A DNA stretch of 64,000 bases from Pseudoxanthomonas suwonensis (GTDB taxonomy: Bacteria > Pseudomonadota > Gammaproteobacteria > Xanthomonadales > Xanthomonadaceae), in the NCBI RefSeq assembly GCF_010093235.1, contig NZ_PDWP01000007.1, positions 62,001 through 126,000 of the forward strand, in the 5' to 3' direction. This document shows, piece after piece, positions 34,790 through 42,455 of the stretch. Below the pieces are notes generated by a model. It made no database searches. It had not been told where the DNA came from and was given only the letters and a program-made list of their open reading frames with translations. Numbering within the stretch: the first letter of the stretch is position 1; each line of letters opens with the position of its first letter. Position numbers and translations under genes: made by a program.

Positions 34790-36040
34790 TCACGGTTTCC
34801 GGTAGATCACCTCGCCGGCGCGCACTGTCCAGGCCACGTCGGCGAAGGCCTGCGCGCCCCGGGCCGGATCCAAATCCAGGGCCACCAGGTCCGCGACCAG
34901 CCCGGGAGCGACGCGACCTCGCTCCCCGTCCTCGCCAAAGACCCGCGCCGGCGTCGTCGTCAGGGTCGCCAGAAGCTGGCGCCAGCCCATGCCCGCACCG
35001 GCCAGGAGCTGCAGCTCTCGGCTGGTGTCGTACTGGTCGATGTATCCGGCATCGGTACCGAACAGCACGCTGCCGCCAGCGGCCTGCAGCATGGACCCCT
35101 GCGACTGCGCCGCACCGACGAAGCGCCGCACCACCGCCTCCGGTACGTGCTCGCGCCGGATCTCGATCTCGAACATCGCAAGCGTGGGCACCAGCGCCAT
35201 TTCCTCGCGCACCAGCCGGCTTACCGTCGGTGCGCTCCAGGGCCCGGCCGCGGGCGTGGCATGGGCCAGCACGTCGACGCCGGCCTGCAGCGCGACCACC
35301 AGGCCGCCTGCGTCGGTGGCATGCGCGAATACCGGCTGCCCGCGATCCCTGGCGACCTTGCCGATAGCCCTGGCCACGGAGGCATCCATCAGGCGCACAC
35401 CCTCCGTGCCGCCGACGATGGCGCCGGTAAACAGCTTCACCCCGTGCAATCCCTGGTCGAGCTGCGTCCGGGCGCGATTGCGCCCGGCATCCGCGTCGGC
35501 CACTTCCGGATCGACGCCATCGGCGGCAAGGTCCAGGTCACGGGCATACACCGGCGTACCGCCCTGCGGGAAGAATGGCGATCCGGTACTGAGCACGCGC
35601 GGGCCGCGCACCTCGCCTGCCCCGATCCGCCGCATCAGCGCCAGCGCATCGCCCGGTGCCGAGGCCAGATCGAAGATGGTGGTGAATCCCCAGCGTCCAT
35701 ACTGTTCGCGCAGCGTGGCCTCGAGCTGCCCGGCAGGAAGCCTGCCGGCGTTGCGGTAGGCCGGACCCAGCAGATGCACGTGGCTGTTCCAGAAGCCGGC
35801 CAGCACGACCTTGCCCCTGGCATCCAGCTGCCGCGTTCCCGCAGGGACCACCACCTCCGCTGCCCGGCCGACCGCCGTGATCCGGCCATCGGAGACCAGC
35901 ACCACCGCATCCTCGATCGCCTCGTCCTGGGGCGAAGGCACGACCCGCGCCCCGGTGATGGCCAGGTCAGCCGCATCCGCGGCGGCGCCCATCGCCATCA
36001 GGGTGGCGGCAAGCAGAAAAGCGAATCTGTTCCTGCCCAT
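34790..36040 (-). CDS. Exported amidohydrolase-family protein
   Basis: 416 residues. A signal peptide (about 1-23) is followed by an imidazolonepropionase-like amidohydrolase: V-L-A-G-F-W-N-S-H-V-H-L (HxH metal site), G-V-K-L-F-T-G (candidate carbamylated or metal-bridging Lys), F-A-H-A-T-D, L-A-H-A-T-P and F-G-T-D-A-G-Y. The C-terminus returns to the small beta domain (V-A-P-G-L-V-A-D-L-V-A-L-D). It is a metal-dependent hydrolase with unknown substrate, probably a cyclic amide or dipeptide in the periplasm. Confidence 0.9.
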   Translation of the reverse strand: MGRNRFAFLLAATLMAMGAAADAADLAITGARVVPSPQDEAIEDAVVLVSDGRITAVGRAAEVVVPAGTRQLDARGKVVLAGFWNSHVHLLGPAYRNAGRLPAGQLEATLREQYGRWGFTTIFDLASAPGDALALMRRIGAGEVRGPRVLSTGSPFFPQGGTPVYARDLDLAADGVDPEVADADAGRNRARTQLDQGLHGVKLFTGAIVGGTEGVRLMDASVARAIGKVARDRGQPVFAHATDAGGLVVALQAGVDVLAHATPAAGPWSAPTVSRLVREEMALVPTLAMFEIEIRREHVPEAVVRRFVGAAQSQGSMLQAAGGSVLFGTDAGYIDQYDTSRELQLLAGAGMGWRQLLATLTTTPARVFGEDGERGRVAPGLVADLVALDLDPARGAQAFADVAWTVRAGEVIYRKP

Positions 36041-36189
36041 GGCTGTTCTCCCTGGGGTGGCCGCGACGCCACCCGCACCGGTCCCGGCCCCACCGGCCGG
36101 CCGGCAGCTCGAGCATAGCGCCGGCGCTCACGTGCCGACCACGATCCCTGCCGCATGGTCCGAAGCCCCACTCCCCCGAGGACCAGGCA

Positions 36190-36723
36190 ATGGCGACGCG
36201 CGACATACTCCGCACCCTCAAGGCCGAACATGACGAACTGCGGGCGCTGTTCGCACAGATGGAGGAAACCAGCGACCGCGCCGGCAAGAAGCGCGCCGAG
36301 CTGCTCGGGAAGATCGAGGCCAACCTGCTCCCGCACGCCAAGTGGGAAGAGACCGTGTTCTACCCGAAGTTCGCCGAACGCGCCGACCGTGAAGGCCTCA
36401 AGACCCATGCCGAGGCGGTGGAGGAGCACCGCGCGGTGGAAAAGACCGTGATCCCGGACGTGCACGCCGCCGACATCACCACGCCGCAGTTCGCAGGCCG
36501 GGTAAAGGTGTTCGGCGAGCTGATCGACCACCACGCCAACGACGAGGAGAAGGAAATGTTCGCCATGGCGCGCAAGCTCTTCACCGCACAGGAGCTGGCG
36601 GAACTGGACGAAGCCTACGAGGAATGGAAGGCATCCACGGCCTCGACCGTCGTCTCGGCCATGGCCGGAGTCAAGACCGGGATGCAGGCAGCGGTGCGCA
36701 AGGTGACGCGGCGGGCCCAGTAA
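36190..36723 (+). CDS. Hemerythrin-domain protein
   Basis: 177 residues. A four-helix hemerythrin HHE fold carries iron-ligand positions in L-K-A-E-H-D-E-L, L-P-H-A-K-W-E-E-T-V-F-Y-P, A-E-A-V-E-E-H, and I-D-H-H-A-N-D-E-E-K-E-M-F. The C-terminal 30 or so residues form a basic tail. Members bind a di-iron centre and sense or carry oxygen, or counter oxidative and nitrosative stress. A GAGGA RBS precedes the ATG. It stands alone between an amidohydrolase and a metallopeptidase. Confidence 0.92.
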   Translation: MATRDILRTLKAEHDELRALFAQMEETSDRAGKKRAELLGKIEANLLPHAKWEETVFYPKFAERADREGLKTHAEAVEEHRAVEKTVIPDVHAADITTPQFAGRVKVFGELIDHHANDEEKEMFAMARKLFTAQELAELDEAYEEWKASTASTVVSAMAGVKTGMQAAVRKVTRRAQ

Positions 36724-36771
36724 TCCCCGGCCGATCGCCGCGCCCTCGCCTGCGCAGCGGGACCTGCGCGC

Positions 36772-37704
36772 TCAGGACTCCGCCCCGGAGGCCGTTGCAG
36801 TTTGCGGCCCCGGCGAGCGCGTACGCTTCAGGTAGCGCATGGCCTCTTCGCGATAGGCCTCATGCCCAGGTGCCAGGTACGGCACCAGCAGGCGCACCCA
36901 GGCACGGGTGACCCGCACCGTCTCACCGGGGCAATGCGCGGCACGGGCAGCGGTCAGGTCGCCGGAATCCACCATGGACGCGAATCCTTCCGGATCGGTC
37001 CCGTAGATCAGGCACTGCAGGTTGAAGTAACGCTGCTCGGCCAGCGCATGCTCGTCGGCATAGGCCGCGAGGTTGTAGGCACCGGTGCTGCGCGAGAGCA
37101 TCCAGTTGGCGGCAAGCCCCAGGTTGTCGGTGACCTCCTGCGGCGTTTCATCCAGGTCGGCGAAGCGCAGCATCAGGATCGCCGCCAGTTGGTCGACCGC
37201 ATCCTCCTGGCGTCCGGTCACCGGCAGGTCCAGCAGGTGGACGAGCGCATGGCCGGTCTCGTGCAGCAGGATGAAGCGCACGTTGGCGCGCACATAGCGC
37301 AGCGGGTGGTCGTCAGCCAGGCCCAGCGCCTGCTGGTGCTCCACCCCGCGCTCATAGAGCGTGCGCAGAGTCTCGTAGCACAGCACCACCTCGGCCCGGT
37401 CCGGGCGATAGAACGCTCCGAACTCGCCGCACTCGGCGGCGACGTAGCGCAGTGGACGCGTGAGGGCGAACAGGCCGTCGATGGCCTGGATCTCCGGCAG
37501 TTGACGCAGCAGGTCCGCCTCGCGCACGCGGCGGTGGATCTGGCGCAGTTCCGGCGAGGCCGGGGTCTCATAGGCGTAGGCGAAGCGCGGCGCCGTAGCC
37601 GCCTGCCGCCCCGCCGGCGCTTCGTGCCCCGCCATCGCCGGCAGGATCGCGAGCATGCCGAGCATCACGAGGGCCAGGGCGGGGAGGCGGATCCGGAACG
37701 GCAT
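36772..37704 (-). CDS. DUF4344-family exported metallopeptidase
   Basis: 310 residues. A signal peptide (about 1-25, ending A-M-A-G) is followed by a domain with the zinc motif His148-E-T-G-His152 (L-L-H-E-T-G-H-A-L), and D-A-V-D-Q-L-A-A-I downstream that can supply a further ligand. The family-typical Y-F-N-L-Q-C-L-I-Y-G-x-D segment is near residue 220. It is presumably a periplasmic protease; the substrate is unknown. Confidence 0.88.
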   Translation of the reverse strand: MPFRIRLPALALVMLGMLAILPAMAGHEAPAGRQAATAPRFAYAYETPASPELRQIHRRVREADLLRQLPEIQAIDGLFALTRPLRYVAAECGEFGAFYRPDRAEVVLCYETLRTLYERGVEHQQALGLADDHPLRYVRANVRFILLHETGHALVHLLDLPVTGRQEDAVDQLAAILMLRFADLDETPQEVTDNLGLAANWMLSRSTGAYNLAAYADEHALAEQRYFNLQCLIYGTDPEGFASMVDSGDLTAARAAHCPGETVRVTRAWVRLLVPYLAPGHEAYREEAMRYLKRTRSPGPQTATASGAES

Positions 37705-37812
37705 CGGGCGCGGTCTCTTGCGGGTCGGGCGGCAAGCGTAGGGGAAGCCGCCGCGTCCTGCACGCCGCGCCGTGCCGTCAGAGCGCGGCCAGCTGCAGCT
37801 GCGAAGCGGCCT

Positions 37813-38634
37813 TCAGCACCGGCGGCACGCCATCGCGCAGGCCGAGGTGGCCGGATACGCCCACCTCGCGCCCCTCCGCCGGGTCTTGAGCAGGGAGGCA
37901 AACGCGTAGGGATGGTTCTCCCAGATCACCGCGGCCAGCCGCCACTCCTCGCCCCAGGCTTGGCGCAAGGCTTCCTCCAGCACCGTCTCTGGAAGCGCCA
38001 ACGTCCGCACGGCTTCGTACTGGCTATCCACCGGATCCAGACCCTGCAGGCCGGAGCGCCGCGCCAGCGGCATGGCCAAGGCCTGCCGGGTGGGCTCCGG
38101 CATGACCTGCGCCTTGGCCCTCGTTTCGGGAAACAGGTAGCACCATTGCAGTGCCGCGGAATCGAACTCGAAGGCCGCCAGCAGCAGGCCCACCAGTTCC
38201 ACCCGCGCCGGCCCGGCCAATCCGGGCGCATCCGTCAGCAGCGCCTCAGCCTTCGAGCGGGCCATGGCGCGGCCCACGCCCAACGCCTGCTGCATGGCAC
38301 GGCCGTGGGTGACGATCGGCCCGGCAAACTGGTCCAGCACCTGCTGCGCGCCGCGATCATGCACGGCGCGCTCCAGCAGCAGCGCCACCTCGTCCGGCGA
38401 CAGCCGCTCCACAGCAATGCGCGTCGGCGCGAACCACGCCAGCAGATCCAGCACGCCGTCCAGGTGTGCCGGCTGGATCCAATCGATGCCGGCCAGGTGC
38501 GCGGTGCCAACCACCAGGACCTCGCTGCGCAGTTCCGGGCGCACAAGAGGCCCCAGCTGCGTTTCCACCGCCGAGCCCGGCGCCCCCGGGGGAGCGGCGG
38601 ACGCCGGCGGCAAGGCCAGCAGCAGGCCGAGCAT
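37813..38634 (-). CDS. DUF5694-family exported protein, 3' end frameshifted
   Basis: The uninterrupted frame gives 273 residues with a short signal peptide and the core V-L-V-V-G-T-A-H-L, L-L-A-W-F-A-P-T-R-I-A-V-E, W-G-E-E-W-R-L-A-A-V-I-W-E-N-H-P-Y-A-F-A-S. After L-L-K-T the frame turns Arg-rich and ends at 37813. Restoring one C on the coding strand (run at 37881-37883) gives K-T-P-A-E-G-R-E-V-G-V-S-G-H-L-G-L and a natural end at 37778-37780 with strong third-position G/C. So the gene has a one-base deletion or a sequence error. The family is related to TraB/GumN-like proteins, function unknown. It is divergent from the helicase gene. Confidence 0.75.
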   Translation of the reverse strand: MLGLLLALPPASAAPPGAPGSAVETQLGPLVRPELRSEVLVVGTAHLAGIDWIQPAHLDGVLDLLAWFAPTRIAVERLSPDEVALLLERAVHDRGAQQVLDQFAGPIVTHGRAMQQALGVGRAMARSKAEALLTDAPGLAGPARVELVGLLLAAFEFDSAALQWCYLFPETRAKAQVMPEPTRQALAMPLARRSGLQGLDPVDSQYEAVRTLALPETVLEEALRQAWGEEWRLAAVIWENHPYAFASLLKTRRRGARWAYPATSACAMACRRC

Positions 38635-38839
38635 CAACGGCGGGATGCAGCGTGGATTCGAGCCTTGGTTCCTCTCCGTTCCAGCCCGTAAACCGTGCGA
38701 TATCTGGCACGGTCATCATGAACCTAGCGCCGTGGCCGCCTGGGTCCATGGGGCAAAGGTCACACAGGCATGCTCCACCCCATCCGTCCCCTAACGTGGA
38801 GCAGATGATTTCCGCCACCAAACTGGTAGCCTGGCGCAC

Positions 38840-41800
38840 ATGCCGGGACTGCATCGCGGGCTGTACGAACAACTGGTCACCGAGGCGCTCGAGGACGCCC
38901 TTTCCGAGCTCGATGCCAGGCACAAGCCCGTACGGGAAGCATTGCATCCGGCGGAGGCGGCCGATCGCATCTCCCTGCATCTGGCGTCGCTGGTGCGCCG
39001 GGCCATCGATTCCCTGGACACCAAGCTGCGGGTCCAGGTGGGCACCCGGCTGGCGCGCGAAATCGCCGAGCTGCTGGCCGCCCAAGGTCGCGGGGTGGAA
39101 GCGACTGACCGGCTCTCGCCCGCTGGCGACCTGCTCCGGGCGGTTGTCGCCTTCCGACCCGATAGCCAGCCGGAGGAGATCCTACCGCCAGCCACTCCGC
39201 TGCTGGACACGACGCTGCTGACCAATGCCCCAGGCGAGCCCCACATCGGCTTCCAGCTCCGCTCCGAGGTCACCTCGGCGGACCGCATCGACGTGCTGAT
39301 GGCGTTCGTGCGCAATACCGGGATCCGTCCGTTGCTGGAGCTCTTGCGCCAGCACGTGGACCAGGGCCGGCCATTGCGGGTTCTGACCACCACCTACACC
39401 AACTCCACCGAGCTATCGGCGCTAAAGGCGCTGCGCGACCTCGGTGCGCGGATCAAGGTGTCCTATGACACCTCCAGTACCCGCCTGCATGCCAAGGCCT
39501 GGCTGTTCCATCGACACTCCGGTTTCTCCACGGCCTATATCGGCTCCTCGAACCTGACTCACTCGGCCCAGGTCACGGGCCTGGAATGGAACGTGCGTGT
39601 CTCCGGTGCCCGCAATCCGGACGTCATCGACAAGTTCTCGGCCGTGTTCGAGAGCTACTGGCAACATGACGACTTCCGCGACTTCGACCCGGACGAGTTC
39701 CAGGAGCTGACCCGGAGCCGGGCGGAAGGCCCGCAGGTCTATCTAAGCCCGGTCGAAATCCGCCCGGAGCCATTCCAGTCGCGGCTGCTGGAGCTGATCG
39801 AGCTGTCGCGGCTACAGGGCCACCACCGCAACCTGCTCGTTTCCGCGACGGGCACGGGCAAGACCGTCATGGCCGCCCTGGACTACCAGCGGTTGCGCAA
39901 ACGCCTGGCAAGATCGCGGCTGCTGTTCGTGGCCCATCGCCAGGAAATCCTGGAACAGAGCCTGGCCACCTTCCGGCATGCGCTGCGCGACCCGGCATTT
40001 GGCGAGCTATGGGTCGGCGGCGCACGCCCTGCCCGCTTCGAGCATGTATTCGCGTCGATCCAGAGCCTGACGGCCAGCGGCTTGCAGCCCCTGGCACCCG
40101 ACCATTTCGACGTGGTGATCATCGACGAGTTCCACCACGCCGCCGCACGCACGTACAGGGAGCTCATCGAGCACCTGGCACCCTTGGAGCTGCTGGGCCT
40201 GACCGCCACCCCCGAACGTGGCGACGAAGAGCCCATCCTGCACTGGTTCGGGAACAGGATCGCAGCGGAACTACGGCTGTGGGACGCCATCGAGCAGCAC
40301 CGGCTGGTGCCTTTTGCCTATTACGGCATTGCCGACGGCACCGACTACCGGAACCTGGCCTGGCACAGGGGGCGGGGCTACGACCTCGACCAGCTGAGCA
40401 ACCTGGTGACGGGCGACCATGCCCTCGCCAGTAGCATCATCTACAAGACGCTCAGGACCGTCCCCAACCCGGGGTCCATGCGTGCCCTGGGCTTCTGCGT
40501 ATCCGTCGCCCACGCCAGGTTCATGGCCGAGCAGTTCAATCGCGCCGGCATCGCGGCGGTTGCGGTCTGGTCGGCCAGCAGTGACGAGGAACGCCGCCAG
40601 GCCCTGCAGGACCTGGCCAACGGCAGGGTCCGCGTGGTGTTCTCCGTGGACCTGTTCAACGAAGGCGTGGATATCCCCACGGTCGACACCTTGCTCCTGC
40701 TGCGCCCCACCGACAGCCCCACGGTGTTCCTGCAGCAGCTGGGTCGCGGCCTGCGCCGCGAACCGAGCAAGAGCATCTGCACGGTGCTGGACTTCGTGGG
40801 CCAGCACCGCAAGGAATTCCGCATGCACCGCCGCTTCGGCGCCCTGCTTGGCGGCGGCCGCAAGCAGATCGAACAGCAGATCGAACAGGGCTTCCCCTTC
40901 CTGCCCAGCGGCTGCCACATGGAGCTGGACCCGGTTGCATCGGAGCGAGTCCTGGCCAACATCCGCGGAAGCCTTCCGACCACCTGGCGCGGACGCGCCT
41001 ACGAGCTGCGCCGGGTCGCCGAATCGCAGCCGCACGTCACCCTGAAAAACTTCCTGGAACTCAGCGGCATCGAGCTGGAAGACATCTACTCGGCAAACCG
41101 CAGCTGGTCGGACCTGCTGGAAGCCGGCGGCGTGGCCACCTTGCCCGCAGGCCCGCACGAGGCCGTGCTAAGGCGCGGTATCGGCCGCTTGCTGCACGTC
41201 GACGATGCCCTGCGCATCGGCAAGTACCGCGAGTTTGCGGCCATGCCGCAGGCCCCGGACATCGCCCAGCTGGACCAGACCGCTCGCCGTCTGTTGCACA
41301 TGCTGGCTGCGGTGCTGTTCGACAAATTCCCGGTTCCCGTCCACGACCTCCGCCAGGCAGCCCAGGTCCTGTGGAGCCATCCGCAGGTGCTGGCCGAGCT
41401 TGGGCAGCTGATGGAAGTGCTTGCCGACCGGGTCGACCACCTCCAGCAGGCGTTGTCCACCCATCCCCACGTCCCGCTGCGGGTGCACGCCCGCTACACC
41501 CGCCGGGAGGTGCTGGCGGCGTTCGCCAGCCATACAAGGCTTACCCTTCCAGCCTGGGCGGGCGGCGTACATTGGGACCAGACCGAAAGAGTGGACCTGC
41601 TGGCCATCACCCTGGACAAGAGCGTCGGCCACTTCTCCCCGACCACGCGCTACCGCGACTACGCCATCAGTCCCACCCTGCTGCACTGGGAAAGCCAGTC
41701 CACCCCCCGCGAGGACGGCGAGGTCGGCAGGCGCTACCGCAACCATGCCAGCCAGGGCAGCACCATCCTGCCCATGGCCCGCCTGACCGTGGACGACCGC

Positions 41801-41929
41801 GCATTCTGGCTGTTGGGACCGGCTACCTACGTCAGCCACGAGGGCGAGCGGCCCATGGCCATTACCTGGAAGCTGCAACACGAGCTACCCGGGGATCTTT
41901 ACGCGCGCTTCGGCGCCGCGGTGGGCTGA
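38840..41929 (+). CDS. PLD-like / SF2 helicase / DUF3427 protein, putative defence enzyme
   Basis: 1029 residues. After a helical start (1-130), a phospholipase-D-like domain has R-L-H-A-K-A-W-L-F-H (His217, Lys219) and Y-I-G-S-S-N-L-T; the Asp of the HKD motif is replaced by His. An SF2 helicase core follows with A-T-G-T-G-K-T (336-342), D-E-F-H-H-A (429-434), T-A-T-P (455-458), and motif VI-like Q-Q-L-G-R-G-L-R-R (about 635-643). The C-terminal 350 residues match DUF3427. Such proteins are encoded singly or near restriction systems and are suspected in anti-phage defence. The DUF1801 gene 64 bases downstream is probably unrelated. Confidence 0.9.
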   Translation: MPGLHRGLYEQLVTEALEDALSELDARHKPVREALHPAEAADRISLHLASLVRRAIDSLDTKLRVQVGTRLAREIAELLAAQGRGVEATDRLSPAGDLLRAVVAFRPDSQPEEILPPATPLLDTTLLTNAPGEPHIGFQLRSEVTSADRIDVLMAFVRNTGIRPLLELLRQHVDQGRPLRVLTTTYTNSTELSALKALRDLGARIKVSYDTSSTRLHAKAWLFHRHSGFSTAYIGSSNLTHSAQVTGLEWNVRVSGARNPDVIDKFSAVFESYWQHDDFRDFDPDEFQELTRSRAEGPQVYLSPVEIRPEPFQSRLLELIELSRLQGHHRNLLVSATGTGKTVMAALDYQRLRKRLARSRLLFVAHRQEILEQSLATFRHALRDPAFGELWVGGARPARFEHVFASIQSLTASGLQPLAPDHFDVVIIDEFHHAAARTYRELIEHLAPLELLGLTATPERGDEEPILHWFGNRIAAELRLWDAIEQHRLVPFAYYGIADGTDYRNLAWHRGRGYDLDQLSNLVTGDHALASSIIYKTLRTVPNPGSMRALGFCVSVAHARFMAEQFNRAGIAAVAVWSASSDEERRQALQDLANGRVRVVFSVDLFNEGVDIPTVDTLLLLRPTDSPTVFLQQLGRGLRREPSKSICTVLDFVGQHRKEFRMHRRFGALLGGGRKQIEQQIEQGFPFLPSGCHMELDPVASERVLANIRGSLPTTWRGRAYELRRVAESQPHVTLKNFLELSGIELEDIYSANRSWSDLLEAGGVATLPAGPHEAVLRRGIGRLLHVDDALRIGKYREFAAMPQAPDIAQLDQTARRLLHMLAAVLFDKFPVPVHDLRQAAQVLWSHPQVLAELGQLMEVLADRVDHLQQALSTHPHVPLRVHARYTRREVLAAFASHTRLTLPAWAGGVHWDQTERVDLLAITLDKSVGHFSPTTRYRDYAISPTLLHWESQSTPREDGEVGRRYRNHASQGSTILPMARLTVDDRAFWLLGPATYVSHEGERPMAITWKLQHELPGDLYARFGAAVG

Positions 41930-41993
41930 GTAGCACTTCGAGCCGCCCATCCGCCGCGCTAGCATCGGACCCTTCCGTGCGTCGGAGCCGACC

Positions 41994-42392
41994 ATGGCCA
42001 AGTCGATCAAGCCCACTGGCACCCGCAAACCCCCGCTGCCTGGCGAGGACCATGCACCCGTCGAGGCCTGGATCAGTAGTTCAATGCCGCGCCTGCAGCC
42101 CGTGCTGCGCCACCTGGATGCGCAGATCCGGCAGTCCCTGCCCGGGGTCGGCTATGCCGTGAAATGGAAGAAGGCCTACTACGGCCTGCCCGGTCTTGGC
42201 TGGGTCATCGAGCTGGCGGCCTACGATGTCTCGGCGAACGTGGTGTTCTTCGCCGGCGCCCGCTTCGATCCACCGCCTCCGCTTGGCGAGGGTTCGCGCT
42301 ACGTCAAGCTGCACTCGCTGGAAGAAGCCCAGGCCGCGGAGGTGGCGGCCTGGATCGAACAGGCCGGCAGGCATCCAGGTTGGGCCTGGTAG
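41994..42392 (+). CDS. DUF1801-domain protein
   Basis: 132 residues. The core W-I-S-S-S-M-P, L-D-A-Q-I-R-Q-S-L-P-G-V-G-Y-A-V-K-W-K-K-A-Y-Y-G and F-F-A-G-A-R-F matches the YdhG/DUF1801 family, small cytoplasmic proteins of unknown role with an iron-chaperone/frataxin-like fold. A CGGAG RBS lies upstream. It converges with the M14 peptidase gene. Confidence 0.88.
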   Translation: MAKSIKPTGTRKPPLPGEDHAPVEAWISSSMPRLQPVLRHLDAQIRQSLPGVGYAVKWKKAYYGLPGLGWVIELAAYDVSANVVFFAGARFDPPPPLGEGSRYVKLHSLEEAQAAEVAAWIEQAGRHPGWAW

Positions 42393-42455
42393 CCCGCCGC
42401 CGTATCGCCTTGCAAGGCCAGTCCGCCCGGCTTGCCCGGGCAGGCCCGGCACGGC

